Below, one piece after another: positions 32,119 through 44,385 of a stretch of DNA of 64,000 nt. The notes under the pieces are model-generated. The model ran no database searches and was not told the origin of the DNA. It saw only the letters and a program-made list of their open reading frames with translations. The stretch covers positions 3,410,001-3,474,000 of the forward strand of contig NC_049565.1 in NCBI RefSeq assembly GCF_013368755.1, in the 5' to 3' direction. The stretch is from Talaromyces rugulosus. Taxonomy: Eukaryota > Ascomycota > Eurotiomycetes > Eurotiales > Trichocomaceae. Both the position numbers and the translations under genes were made by a program. Within the stretch, counting starts at the first letter, position 1. Every line of letters begins with the position of its first letter.

Positions 32119-32973
32119 TGAATTTTCCAAAGTATAAGTCGTAACAAAACCTTGGAAGTTACAATTTGTGCGTCGGGATATATTCAATGTTTTCTTTGAT
32201 TTCACCGAACTTGTATGAGCTTGAATTTCCATGTCATCGATATGTATAAAGGTTGACAATAGTTTGTAGTCCTTCATAGTTGTTAATTAAGTATATAAAT
32301 TGGATTTACATAACGCATCATCTATGCAAATATAATACTGTATCAAATTCCCAGCGATTGGCTGACAAATAGTGACTTATAGCGGAATTGGGTAAAGCAG
32401 AGGAAATTGGTAAAGCTGAGTCAGAATATGTGACGGAGACTACAGTAGTCGCTCTAGATAGTAATAAACACACCTCGCATATTGAAAATTCCGTTGGATT
32501 TTATTAAGGGCCGATGCGCCGGTCCGGTAGAGTACTTATCAAGAAGACAATGAACTAAAGGGGCATATGAAGAGAGGTGCATACATACTACGATAGTTTC
32601 ATACACATTTCTCAGATGGCACACTTGAATATAGGACCTCGTGGGCTAGGGTAGTGTAGAGCTGAAAACTTGAAGGCTTATTTCCCTAAATAGAACCAGG
32701 GCCGGTCCTAGGCATAATACTGTAAGTCCATAATTAGAAAGACCGCTCTCAGACCGAATTCATGGAAGATCTACATATGTATAAATATCAATACCAAAAT
32801 TTAGGTGTAATTATATACAGCCAGATTGATATAAGATAATTATAAATAGCTGTAATATATAAACCATATCACCGTAGAAGGTAAAATCTCATTTCCAGTC
32901 GATATTGACATAGGCTTAGATTTTACTTCTGATTTCCTGCCCATTTTTCCGTATTTCTCAGTACGTTATCACC
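32119..32973. other. AT-rich intergenic
   Basis: No gene supported. Confidence 0.4.
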
Positions 32974-33579
32974 ATGTCTTTTGATATGAATTACACAATC
33001 AAGCCCCCTCCGCTGCCAATCCGTAGGTATGTTCCACATAATTTGCCCGCAGAGTTTCAATCTGCACTTGAAGAAGGCCGAGAAGATGTTGTCCAGGAAT
33101 ATCTTGATGAAGTTGATCATAGCTCTATTAATGAATTATGGGATTGGAAGTATAGCAGAGAACTATTATTATCAATTGCTGCTATACACGGCCATACAAA
33201 GATAATGGAGATTCTGCTGGAATGTGGCGCAAAAGTCGATGCGGTGGATGGCAAGTTCCAGACAGCATTATTTTTGGCAGTGCAACATTGTCAACTTGAT
33301 GCTGTGAAATTACTTCTTGACCACGGTGCATATATCAATACAGGTTCTTGTGAAGGTAGAAATACGCCGCTTGATTGGTTAGTCGAAGATGAAAAGATCC
33401 GCAGGGAAAATCGCTTTGAGTGGTTTCTCGAAAACGACCCTGGAAAAGACCAGATAAAGGAAATGTATGACTATCTGGTCTCTAAAGGTGCAAAGCGACA
33501 GATTGATTTCGATTTAGGGGAGTGTTTTGTTCATACGTACACTACACTGACCATTTGGCATGCGAATACCGAGACATAA
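32974..33579 (+). CDS. Small ankyrin-repeat protein (201 aa)
   Basis: ATG 32974 follows ACC. After a 25-residue lead there are ankyrin-type helix pairs: FQSALEEGREDVVQEYLDE, ELLLSIAAIHGHTKIMEILL with ECGAKVDAVDG, and TALFLAVQHCQLDAVKLLL with DHGAYINTG, then RNTPLDWLVED. The C-terminus (KEMYDYLVSKGAKRQIDF) is a capping repeat. Ankyrin proteins mediate protein binding, and no partner is suggested by the neighbours. It is shorter than most fungal ankyrin proteins but appears complete, with one exon. Confidence 0.7.
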   Translation: MSFDMNYTIKPPPLPIRRYVPHNLPAEFQSALEEGREDVVQEYLDEVDHSSINELWDWKYSRELLLSIAAIHGHTKIMEILLECGAKVDAVDGKFQTALFLAVQHCQLDAVKLLLDHGAYINTGSCEGRNTPLDWLVEDEKIRRENRFEWFLENDPGKDQIKEMYDYLVSKGAKRQIDFDLGECFVHTYTTLTIWHANTET

Positions 33580-34531
33580 GACCACTTGCATGTGTCCAGA
33601 CATTTCTACGAACTCTGCCGATATCCACGAATCCATGTTTCTCACAGTGTGCTATTGTTACAGTACTAGGAAGATACTAAGCAGAATACACACATATTAA
33701 GCAGACAGAGATAGCGGACTATTATGCCCTAAATTTCAAGGAGCTCAAAGTCCTTTCACTGTAATTAACGGTTCATGATTTTATGGGCTGTGAGTATCGA
33801 ATGCATGATCTGTCAGCACGGTGATCAGTCATGTTAAGGCTTGTAGTTACCACCAGCGTTTTATCTGCTTTAGTCTCGAATGCATTCAAAGACCTAATTT
33901 TACAAAAACTTCACTGCCAAAGCCTGGAGAATAGTGGAAGAGCTAAGTGATCTATATTGCTTTTTATTCTGCTTATATCTTCTAATGGGTCTATCATTAC
34001 GATATGACAAGGTACGTTATGCACGATGTCTTCATCACAGACAGGTGGCTGAGCGATGTATCATTGAGACAGGATTAAGGATCTGGACTGAGAAGCATGT
34101 ATAGCATACCTAGACTGGAACGAACAACCGCATGGGGACTCAGATTGAGAGATACCTATGTAACATAGTTCAGACGCGTTGTGATTGGCTGGAGCAACGT
34201 ACTTAGTTAACGTGGTTGTGCGAAGTATTGCTTAGTAACATGACGTCCTGACCACCAACGAGGCTTGTTTCATTCATATAACAGGTAATAGATAACTTCT
34301 GCTGACTTGTTTGTGTTATCGTTCAGGTATTATACAGTATAGCAGTTTACTTTTCTTCTGAGACAAAAACAGCAACTTAAAGAGGTTGTCATACAAACGC
34401 TTTGCCAATGCACTAATATACTGCGATTATATAGATACATACATGCATACCCTACAACCTGGTTTGTAAATTGACAGAAACTCACTTTCTATCATCATTC
34501 GGCGATATTTTCCAGACAAAAGCCACTTGAA
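33580..34531. other. AT-rich intergenic
   Basis: Convergent 3' ends of the ankyrin gene and the ferric-reductase-like gene. Nothing else seen. Confidence 0.4.
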
Positions 34532-36344
34532 TCATTCATCAAATCCTAGATCATACACAGACCAGGACTCTCCATTGTCTTTGCTCAAATGATCGTATAT
34601 CCGATGTGTCGATCCCTTTGTTGCGGACGCTATCAAACTTAGTATTGTTTAGTAGTTAGTTGAAGAATTCTTACTGAAAATAGCTGTTTTCCCTTTTCTA
34701 AGAATCTTTTCGCGCGAAAGGATGGTATCTACATCCATGGAATGGTAGTTTACTTCAATGCGATTCCCTCGCATACCTTTGTTCCCCACTTGCGTATCTT
34801 CAGAAACATAATCACCCAGCACATAGATGTGAACATATATTAACTAGTAGAGTTTAGCTTGATCATGTGGAAAATAAGGACACATATCAAGTCACCTTTT
34901 TACTGCTGTCGATGCTCAGTATTTCAGTCATCCATGAATTAACCCAGAAAGCATGATCTGCTCGCTTTGATTAGCTTATTAGTGATTTATATTGGCCAAC
35001 TCACATTCTGATTGCAATTCCCAGAAGAGAGCAACCCGCTTAGAGCCGTCTTTTTCTTTAACTTCTGCAAGGTGCTTCATATATAGTAGTTGCGCTGCAA
35101 TACCAATCCCGGACGTGAAGAATAGAACTGTTTCAAACGTATCCAGATTAACTTCGTGCCCGAAAGGACCCTCAATAACTGCTGGTATTTGACACGTTTT
35201 ATCTAAAGTGGCACACCAACAAGGGTCAGGCATTTGTTTCTCCTTCAGTGCCTTTCGCGTATTCATCAACAGATTCTGCTGAGAGACTCGAGTCAATTCT
35301 TTTGTGAATCCATTTTTGGTCGCTGATAGGAGAACAATTGTGTCCGGCTTGTGGACCTTCGGTTTTTCGTCGTTGTGATCTCCAAGCGACTCGTACCACC
35401 ATGCAATATAGAAAGGGTGTGACTGTATAAGAGCGGTTTTGCTAGCTCGAGGAATGGTGAGATAAACATATTGCCCAGGCCTGAAGTTCCATGGAGCCGA
35501 AAGCTTCACGCAGATATGAGTTGTATCGGGAAATGCGACCAATGTAGCTTTATTTCCAACCCCACGATGCGGCAAACTTCGGTATAGAAGACAGCCTAGT
35601 CGTAGAATCTGGTCGACGAGCCAAATTGAAGTCACAATAAGTAGATAGACTCTAGGCTTTTGAAATGGTGAACTCCCGATGACATGATGCCACAGAGTGC
35701 CTACCAGGAGAACCGACCCTGTAACGTGAATGATGGAAAATGATTCATATGACTTTTTCCGGAACAGAGGAAATAAGGACATTAGGATCAAAGCTAATGA
35801 AGAACCCGTCTGGTTATACTCCTCAGCATCTACGTTGTTCTAGAATATGACAACTTACCAATATATCCGCTGCGGAGACCGTTTCCCGAAGCTGGTCAAT
35901 ATTCTGAAATACAGACAAAATGACATGTGCGGTACCCTCTACCGCAGCAATAAAGCCAATCCATTGATGTATCCTTCTCAGCTGGCAAGGATCAATGTTA
36001 AGAAGCCAGCATATCCAATTGACACGTCCACCCAGGGATAGAGGAATCAGATTAATGAGCATGATTCTGCCTGTCTGTCTGGTAAAATCTGACAAATTTT
36101 CACCTTTAAAGACAATGAAAAATAAATTTATCCCAAAAAAAAAGAGAATTGCCGTTACTGTAAAGATATTGATACTCACGGAAAATTTCCAGAGCCATGG
36201 AATCCGATAATACACGAAATATCGGTAAACGCTAGGAGAGGAACGATGGGCAGTGACGTATACCAGCCTCCATATTACATGCCTTATCAATAGGTAAGAG
36301 GGTATCGCGGCGACACCGATCGCGTACCAGAAAGTAAAATCCAT
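34532..36344 (-). CDS. Ferric-reductase/NOX-like transmembrane oxidoreductase (540 aa)
   Basis: Five exons on the minus strand: 36344-35859, 35809-35005, 34960-34896, 34843-34675, 34629-34532 (introns 49, 44, 52, 45 bp), all joining in frame to a TGA. The N-terminal membrane domain has heme ligand candidates His126 and His140 (HQWIGFIAAVEGTAH) and His190 and His203/204 (IIHVTGSVLLVGTLWHH). The FAD domain has FRPGQYVYLTIP and HPFYIAWW. The NADPH domain has EGPFGHE and FFTSGIGIAAQ. Such enzymes move electrons from NADPH across a membrane to ferric iron or oxygen. The short last exon ends DLGFDE, consistent with the family's usual (D/E)LxF terminus. It is shorter than classic Fre proteins (about 700 aa) but has all key motifs. 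A relic of a related gene lies at 44664. Confidence 0.75.
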
Positions 36345-36703
36345 TTTGCACCCTAGATGAATGCGTATCGGATATTTCCTTTTTAATATACTGTATTATT
36401 TTTAGAAATTATTTCGTGCAATCTATTATTAGATCATGACTTGGCAGCCTGGCTATGGAGCCATTGACCTTTCCTGATTGGCTGTAATTTAACAAATACG
36501 AGCTGGCACGCTAACTGGTCAAAAGGGAACAAAGTTTTGTCAACAGACCAACTAACTAACTGATAACTATACGTGTCAAACCATGACAGCTTATGAATTC
36601 GCCCCTCGCAATAACCTACTTTTCACGTGATCTTTTTGGGTCATTCTCTCCTCTATATCTGCTGTGGGCTTCATAATGCCGATCAACGTAGGCAGAAGTC
36701 TCC
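36345..36703. other. Short intergenic
   Basis: Nothing assigned. Contains the promoter of the ferric-reductase-like gene and the 3' end of the DUF3723-like gene. Confidence 0.4.
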
Positions 36704-39700
36704 TTACTTTTTCTTGAGGGTCTTGATCTTCCGAGGCTCGGATTCGGATTGGTCTGAAACTTCTTGTGTAGTCGTGGGGTCAGGTTGGGTTGAAACATTT
36801 TTACGAACCACCACCGCGCCTGTGATGAAAGCTCCTTCTGGTGTAAGGCCTTGGTCATTAGCATCAAACAAGAAATATTCCTTTCTTATGTACTTTAAAA
36901 GCTCTCGAACCGTTTCATCCTTAGTCTGCTTCTTGTCGAAAACTGTGGATTTGCCGTCTACAATAGTATAGTGTATGACACGGCGTTCAGTTGTTACGAC
37001 GGAGTCTATAACAGATCTTGCAAGCTTCAGGTCAGTCTCTGCATTTGACTTGTTGACCATCTGGCGTTCCGTTGTCACTAGGGACTCTATAATAGGTTTT
37101 GCAAGCTTCAGGTCAGCCTCCGCATTTGACTTATTGATCGTCGCAACACGACCCCCCTCGCTAAAGGTTTGAACGCCTGCATCGTGGGAATGGACTCGAT
37201 CTAGCAGACGATACATATGTTTCATCTCGAAACATCCGTTGCGAACACTGGCCATGTTAATAGGTCTGCATCCTTGCTCTTTAGTCATTTCCGTAATGGT
37301 TGTCTGTACAAGGTTTAAATCAAATAATAGCTGCTGTTGCTCGTTCTCCTTTCCGGTAAGTGTGTTTATTCGACTCTGACAATGTCGAATAGTATTCTTC
37401 AAGTCCTTGAGGCCACTGGCCAGCGATTCCTTCTCCTTGAGAAGTTCCTGAGCCTTGGAGAGAACGATCTCGTTTAGTTTCGCACTTTTGGACTCCAATG
37501 TGGCGTTCTGCTGCCGAAACGCCTCTTTTTCACGGTTAACTATCGCAAGTGTGTTTTGAAGGTCGGCAAGCTGAGAATTTCTGGTCTCCAAGGATTGAGC
37601 TTGTTCCCCGACTCTATGGCGCAATTCGGAATTTTCTGCTTCATACCTGTTGATACTGTTGGTCAGGTTCCTCACTGTGTCGTGGAGCTCTGCAGTATCA
37701 TTGTTCCCTCTTAATTCCTGGTCTGCATCCAGTATATCAGAAACACCTCCATCATCTAGCTCCCTTGCAGTTTCCATCTCCCTTACTCGCTGACGTTGTT
37801 GAGCTAACTGTTCCTCCACTAGGGCTTTCTGCTCGGTATGGGTTTGATTGATTTTCCTCAAGTTTTCAATCTCAACTTTTAGTGCCGACACTTCACCTTC
37901 CGCTCGCGTCAGCCGTTGGGTTGTTTTTGTAATGTGGTCATTTTTTTGGTTCGATCTCTCTTCCTCTTGGTTTTTTACCTTTTCTAGTTCTATTGCCTGC
38001 GAAGCGACTTTTGCTTGGGCTGATTGTAATGCCACCGTTTGCATTGCAACCTTAGCATTAGCTTCCTGTTGAATACGCTCCTTCTCAGCCAGCTGCGCTG
38101 CCATATTTCGTTCCTTTTCACCCGCAAGCTCTAATTTCTGACGTAGCCCCTGGAGCTCTCCCAGAGTGTTTATATCATCTTTTCTCGGCGTATGACTGCC
38201 TTCTTGCACTTGAGTGACCACAGGCTCTGTGCACACTTTAATGTGGCGAGGTACGTACGAAGAACCGAGGCCATTGACTTCGGGAAGCTGCATCTTGCCG
38301 AAAGCAAAGAAGGCGTCTAAAACTGAATGTCTAACAAAAAAAGACCCAATCCCCGTTTTGATTTGATAACTTATATTCTGTAGGTGCGGAATGAACAAGA
38401 AATTACTGTCATGTTCATGCGCAAGCTGAAACGTACGTCCGCACCGACGTTTAAGACTTTCTCCATCACCACGAACCAGAAGCCTAGGGCCAGTAGGCGG
38501 AGAGGTGAATTCAATCTCCGGAGATACCTCGGCTAATTTGCGAATTTTAGGTGACGTGAATCCTAGATCTAGTGCTAGTCGTGCAAATTGCGACCAAGTT
38601 GAGGGACTAGGCTTTCGTGGAATGGGTAACGCTGCTTTGTTGTCTTTCCTTGGGCATTTAGGCACTAGATCAGGAAAGCTCCGAGCAGCGAAAAGCCACA
38701 ACTGGAAAACGCCCATTCTTTTTTGGTCTGTATGGCTACCTGGATAAAGTTGGAAGGTACGTTCGCTCATTTGAATAACTACCTGGTTCCCGGCCATTGG
38801 ATCTCCAACGAATATCTTCCCCAGAGCTTGGTCGACGGATGGTTTGGCGTTCCCAAGAAGCCCTTTCATGGCACTTGAGAGTGGTTCCAAATAGTACATA
38901 TCTTGGAGCATGGTGTACATGGAAGGAATTATCGTTTTGACTTTCATAAGCTGCTCCCATATTTCGTCACGCGTATTCTGGTCCTGAATGGCTGGTAATA
39001 GTCTTCGGGATCGAAACTCTATATCCAAATAGTCGAAATCTGCATGGCACATGGATGGAATTCGACCTCTTATATTCCTGACGGACTCGTAGTCTACCAT
39101 CGGCATGAGCTCCTGTCTATTATTCAGGATAAAGGTGTAAATTTCGTAAATATGATTGATGTAATTGAATATTTCCTAGACACATCAGTTAATGAACATG
39201 ATCTGTAAGCACACGCAACGGGTAGTACCTCTTTCGCATGTAGCGCCATGAGCTCTGGCAATTTGAATACTTGCATTCCTTCCCAGACCCCAGGAATTGG
39301 AAGGAGTTTGTCAAAGGTGGCAACATATGATCCATCCTCAAAGAACTGAGTCATGCATCTATCTCCATTGCTGCTTAATTTGCTTCTCCAAAAAGCCTCT
39401 TCGGTTTCCTCTTTCTTTATCTGGCTATACCTTATCTTTCGATAAATTTCTCCATCGCAGAATTTTGCAACATGGAAGTCATCATGAGTTAGGGCGTGAC
39501 GGAGTGTTTCACTGGAATCTTATATCGATCAGATACACAAGAACGTCGTCACAGTTTGATATTTACCTTCAGAATATATGTCAACAACCCACCATTGTTC
39601 TGAGGGCGGAAAAAACCGCAATGCAGCTTCTGAGCGACTCCTCCCTCTTAAGCATCGTACTTTCGCTCCTGGTGGAAATATAATCAATGGCGGATGGCTC

Positions 39701-39981
39701 CTGGACTGGCTTAAAGACCGAGGATCAACATGGTTAAAATGCACTACTTCTCGAAGCAAATCTCTATGAATAATTGCTGGTATATAGTTTGTAGGGTGTA
39801 ACCGATGGCACCCCCTCTGAAAAGTCTCAACGATTTTTTCTACGTTATTGGCAATATCTTCCCTTCGCGGCGGAAAGTCAAATACAAGCGAGTCTAATTT
39901 GATTCGTACCGTACCGAGAAATTTGTCTGCCGCTTCTTTGATAAGATTGGCATCCTGGTTGTCAACTTCACTCTGGTACAT
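36704..39981 (-). CDS. DUF3723-like protein with long coiled coil (1058 aa)
   Basis: Exons 39981-39567, 39518-39229 and 39175-36704 (introns 48 and 53 bp) join in frame. The N-terminal half has features I associate with fungal DUF3723 proteins: GCHRLHPTNYIPAII (57-71), a VRCLRGRSRSEAALRF segment, EQWWVVDIYSE, FCDGEIYRKIRYSQ and the DKLLPIPGVWEGM block. From about residue 573 to 860 there is heptad-rich sequence (KLELAGEKERNMAAQLAEKE and similar), and a basic C-terminus (KIKTLKKK). Function of the family is unknown. Members are often numerous in dispensable regions of ascomycete genomes. Assignment is by recalled pattern. The reading frame is undamaged, unlike many neighbours. It shares a repeat-filled upstream region with the divergent pseudokinase gene. 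Confidence 0.65.
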
Positions 39982-40104
39982 AAGGGATCATGAATTCATT
40001 TCCAAGTCTTTTGTTCTTTCTGGAGGCTTTCTGGGATCACTGCCTTGGTGAAGTCAGTTTCATGATAGATTTTTTGACAGATATTTTACTTTAGCCTTGC
40101 AAGT

Positions 40105-40545
40105 TTTTTTAATTATAGCATAATTTCTGTGCACAAGATTTCTAGGTCCAAGATTTCTGGGCCTATATTTTCCCAGAAATTTCTAATTATAGCATAAATT
40201 TCTGTGCCCAGGATTTCTAGGTCTAAGATTTCTGGGTCCAAGATTTCTAGTCCTATATTTTATCAACAATTTCTAATTATAGCGTCAGTTTCAGTGCCCA
40301 GGATGTCTGAATCCACGATTTCTGGGCCTATATTTTCCCAGAAATTTCTAATTATAGCATAAATTTCTGTGCCCAGGATTTCTAGGTCTAAGATTTCTGG
40401 GTCCAAGATTTCTAGTCCTATATTCTATCAACAATTTCTAATTATAGCGTCAGTTTCAGTGCCCAGGATTTCTAGGTCCAAGATTTCTAGTCCTATATTC
40501 TATCAACAATTTCTAATTATAGCGTCAGTTTCTAGGCCCATAATA
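40105..40545. repeat. Minisatellite with 165-bp higher-order period
   Basis: Repeats of AATTTCTAATTATAGC, GTGCCCAGGATTTCTAGG and TCCAAGATTTCTAGTCC. A 165-bp block (around 40172) recurs at about 40337, followed by a shortened third copy. Several units contain the perfect palindrome AGAAATTTCT. It lies between the divergent start codons 39981 and 40672. Confidence 0.8.
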
Positions 40546-40671
40546 CGAACCGGTCTATTTATAATATTGCGCAAAATATTGGGATGAAAGCTTCGTCATG
40601 ACTTAAAGTGAATCAGTGAGAATAAGAGAATCCGACGCTGGCAGGCAAATTTTCTACGTCAACCAAGCATA

Positions 40672-41682
40672 ATGTCCATCGACCGGCGAACAAAATTCAT
40701 GGGTTCAAATGGATTTCTCTCTCCGGCAAATGGTACAGGAATCTTAGCCGCAGAGGTAACATCGGAAAAGATTCAGTATCCAACAGCGCTAAATGACGAT
40801 GGTCCGTTAATCCCCATAAAGAGAGGAGAACCCTGGAACGAATATACAAATGATTACGAATTTAAGCTGGAACAAATGGTAATAGCTGTTCATGACAGCC
40901 ACGAGTATAGCATATATAATATTCGAAAATTTGACATATCGGACAACGATAAAACTCTTCAAATACTCACACAACTCAAACACAAGCATATCTTGAGCAT
41001 CATGCAAATCTTTCTGAGCGAACACACCATATTCGTTGTCTCTGAGCCGATGTATATATCACTAGAAAATATCATACGCGCTCCCGTATATCCAACCGAG
41101 CAGCAACTACAAGAAATAGCTTTTCAGGTATGACCCCAGATCTCATCTTGATTGATAGCTTAGTCTGCTGTGATTAGCTCTTGCAAGCCATTTCGTATAT
41201 TTCGTCAGAAAAGTTTATTCATGGTGCTTTGAGTTGCACAAATGTTCTTATCTCACAAGAGGGGAATGTGAAACTAGGTTCGTAGACACTTCTTTGCGTG
41301 GGCTTCTAACTTACATCATCTTATAGCGAGAATAGAAAGCTGTTCACCTTTCGACTCCCATGTATCAAATGATCATAACACAGATAGTGTCGCATTAGGG
41401 AGAATTCTCGTTACATTGATGGAAAAATATTGTGCTCCTGAAGGTAGACCTCTGCTGGTGGACTCAAAGAAATGGTCTGAAACTGTAATTGATTTTATTA
41501 AATGCACATGTTCGGAGCAACCGCAAGAATTAATGACCGTAAGTTTTGCCTCTAGAGGGCGCTTCTCTGCTAAATGACAATAGCATACATTCTTACCGGA
41601 GAGATCACATCCCACGTTACTGAAGCCACTAGTGGGATTAGCAGGGGTATCAACACGATTCGCATACAACTATCGGTCCTGA
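40672..41682 (+). CDS. Protein-kinase-like protein, probable pseudokinase (288 aa)
   Basis: Exons 40672-41127, 41178-41277, 41327-41538 and 41584-41682 (introns 50, 49, 45 bp) join in frame. Kinase-fold landmarks: an N-lobe strand KLEQMVIAVHDSHEYSIYNI, LTQLKHKHILSIMQIFL (alpha-C/beta-4), FVVSEPM hinge, then FIHGALSCTNVLISQ as the catalytic-loop equivalent and VKLARIE where DFG should be. HRD is replaced by HGA and DFG by ARI, so phosphotransfer is unlikely. The Asn of the loop is kept. The C-lobe is short (about 130 residues). It resembles degenerate STE/PAK-like kinases common in eurotiomycetes. Role could be scaffold or regulator. Confidence 0.65.
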
Positions 41683-42067
41683 AATGAACATGGGAATGTG
41701 AATGCAATATGAAGGAATCCTACTACGTTATAAGGGGGCTGGGTATATTTACATGTGCGTGGACCCCATGGAAAGCTCCCACAAAACTGTATCAATCGTG
41801 AGCAGAGATCCTATAAACACATTGATTCACTATCTTGTTGCCTTGGACTAGTAAAGGTAGATGTAAATTAGTATGGCACATACATATCACTTGTAAGATT
41901 AAAGAATGCGTTGGATATCGAGTCCATTTCTACTCGGCAAACTATTTATGTATATTCTTTAACTTTTCCGTAGAATTTTAAATGGAGAGATCGATCCTGT
42001 CATTCGAAATCTGGCTTTAGCTATTGCATACATAACAGAAAAGAACTAACTAAGCGACAATCAAAAT
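41683..42067. other. Short intergenic between convergent genes
   Basis: Nothing assigned. Confidence 0.4.
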
Positions 42068-42709
42068 TTATCCCGTAGTCTTAGAATCTCGTAGCGCACT
42101 CCGTCGATCGTTGGAAATATTCAAAAGCAGCATTTTCAGTTCTTTCATCTCATAATTCAGGTCCCGCATCATATCCAGCAAGAGTTCCAAGGGCTGTCTT
42201 GGTATAGGCCTACTTTGTTTGTCGGAAATTTGACTATTCCCGCGAGAAATAGTCGTCCCAAATGTTTCCCCGATTTCTTCTCTTGAATGGCTAGCAATAA
42301 ATGACTGACATTCGTCGATGAATTGTTGCACAGCATTTTTTCCTTTCTTCCATGCAGGGACATATACCATTTCAGGTAGACCGAAAAATTCAAAATCGAA
42401 CATATCTTTGATAGGTCGCTTTAAGCGGTGATCAAAACGCAGTAAAACGAAAATGAATTCGGCTCGTCGCCAAGGCACGAGGTCCTGAGATCCAATCACC
42501 GTAAAAACCCCGTGGTAACGCGCCGCCCCAAGCTTCTTGAGGGATTGCTCGAATACTTCCACCTTCGTCAAACCGTTGTGTGAATTATTCTGCCAACGAT
42601 GCAATCGATAAGTCACAAATGCGTGAACCCCTTTCACAACGCCATTTTGAATGTCGATCGAGGTGGACAACTGATTATCCGACAGGAACGAGAGACCAGG
42701 GATGTTCAT
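42068..42709 (-). CDS. Hypothetical protein (213 aa)
   Basis: Single open frame from ATG 42709. Residues 1-130 look globular (GVVKGVHAFVTYRLHRWQNN, FTVIGSQDLVPWRRAEFIFV, FGLPEMVYVPAWKKG). A polar linker follows, and the C-terminus (LLLDMMRDLNYEMKELKMLL) is a probable coiled coil. I do not recognise it. Convergent with the pseudokinase gene. Coding likelihood rests on length, composition and a normal start. Confidence 0.5.
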   Translation of the reverse strand: MNIPGLSFLSDNQLSTSIDIQNGVVKGVHAFVTYRLHRWQNNSHNGLTKVEVFEQSLKKLGAARYHGVFTVIGSQDLVPWRRAEFIFVLLRFDHRLKRPIKDMFDFEFFGLPEMVYVPAWKKGKNAVQQFIDECQSFIASHSREEIGETFGTTISRGNSQISDKQSRPIPRQPLELLLDMMRDLNYEMKELKMLLLNISNDRRSALRDSKTTG

Positions 42710-43188
42710 TATTAATGACGCTATTTATGACAAGATACCTGCGATCTGGTTGCTTCGTGTCTCGATAGTTGATAAGACATATTAGAACTACTTCGTCAGT
42801 TCAAAGACTACAGTAGCAGTCTTTTAAAGCTATCGTCAAGTGTAAAATTATCTCCATGAAATATAATTGATTACACAAAACCCCAGATGCCAAAAATGTG
42901 TCAACGGTGTACGCCTATGATGCTTACATGTAATACTTGAGTTCTGTGGCTTATAGTATTTGGACGTAATCACAAGCAGTGGAATAGTTACGGGAACTGC
43001 GGGTTTTGTCGTAACTCATGGCAGGAACCTGCCGACGTAAACTATGAAATTCCACTTGTCAATATTTCCAGCCCCAAGGGTAGGTAATCAATTTTTAGCC
43101 TTATTAACCCTCTTCCTTAATTTGGTATATATATAGTGGAAACATGGTTATTAATTTTCTTTAAGTCGTATCTGCTTCTCAATTAAAC
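42710..43188. other. Intergenic, divergent promoters
   Basis: No gene. Contains a TATA-like element at 43127-43137 for the F-box gene. Confidence 0.4.
43127..43137 (+). promoter_or_regulatory. TATA-like element
   Basis: TATATATATAG about 55 bp before ATG 43189. Confidence 0.4.
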
Positions 43189-44243
43189 ATGACTGTCGTC
43201 CAAGACTTACCTACTGAGATCCTAGAGATGATACTTGAAAAGCTACTACCTTCCATTTTAAGCCGTCTTTGTTGTGTCAGTCGGCATTTCCGAAGTGTCA
43301 GCACTTCGCTTCTCTATAAATCCTTTACAAATTATTCAAAAACACCAGATCACTTTCGACATTTTTTTGAAACAATTAAAAACAATCCGTCTTTCGGAGA
43401 CTATGTTAAATCAATACTGTACGGATAGAAAACACCAGGGGCGGGAAATGGATGGACGTTCTACGAGACCTGCTCTTGCCACTACTTTCTAAAACACCCA
43501 GTATACGCCATCTCACAATCCCTGATTACGAAAACTATTTAGGAATATTGAGGGATCCTCTTGAGCAAGGGAGATTATCTTTGCCTCATCTGCAAACCTT
43601 TCACCTTTCGGCAAATGAGTTTACTCGCTATCCGACTCAAATATCGGAATTCATTAAGCCCCTTCCTAAATTATCACAGGTCTCCATAACGAACTGCTGG
43701 TACCGTCAAATGACCTTGAGACAACTTCCTGCTAGTCTTCCCCTTCAGCGTATCACCCTCAGTAGATGTTTCTTGGATAATGAGAGTATTCGCGCATTGA
43801 TCTTAAGCTGCAAACGCCTTAAAACATTCAAATACCTTCGTCCTGAGGCATCCTGGCTAGTTGATAAAAGCCACTTCGATGCCCAACAGATATACCCAGC
43901 TCTTCACTTGCACAAAGATAGCTTGGAAGAAGTTTGTTTCGAGTTACCAGACTACCTACATCAAGAATTCGACAAGACACCCAAATTCGACTCTTTTCAA
44001 GATTTTTCAGCTCTAGCAAAATTAGGTACTGACAAGGATACTCTTCCAACAAATCCCTTATTACCTCCTTCATTAAGCACGTTAATAATCAGATGTTGCC
44101 ATAAAGGAGAAACAGAAAATCTGTTTGAGAATATTATTGCAAACAGCACGTTGAAGTCACTCAATTGTATTCAAGTAGATGATGGGTTTGCTGCGATTGC
44201 CACGGTCCAAGGACGTATCTTCGCACAGGAGGGGAGGAACTGA
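43189..44243 (+). pseudogene. F-box protein gene with a frameshift
   Basis: The first frame (43189-43428) starts with a clear F-box (LPTEILEMILEKLLPSILSR, then CCVSRHFRSVSTSLLYKSF). It stops at TAG 43426-43428 directly after DYVKSILYG. A second frame, open through the same point, continues with WMDVLRDLLLPLLSKTPSIR and leucine-rich substrate-binding-like sequence to 44243. A one-base change near 43420 explains the break better than an intron, because no suitable GT-AG pair restores the frame without losing conserved-looking sequence. F-box proteins are substrate adaptors of SCF ubiquitin ligases. Total length would be about 350 residues. A sequencing error is possible. Confidence 0.6.
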
Positions 44244-44385
44244 CAGAGATCAGTAATCAGTTTGATTCTATAGATACCTATAGCTCTACACCAGAAATCC
44301 ACTTGCTTGCCCTCTACCTCACATCTTTATTTACAATATATGTATGGGGATAAAATAAAATTCTATATTTTTCGGCTCTCCACAA

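Noticed and set aside
40105..40545. Regular repeats considered as a CRISPR array
   Set aside because: Units have no unique spacers and the setting is eukaryotic.
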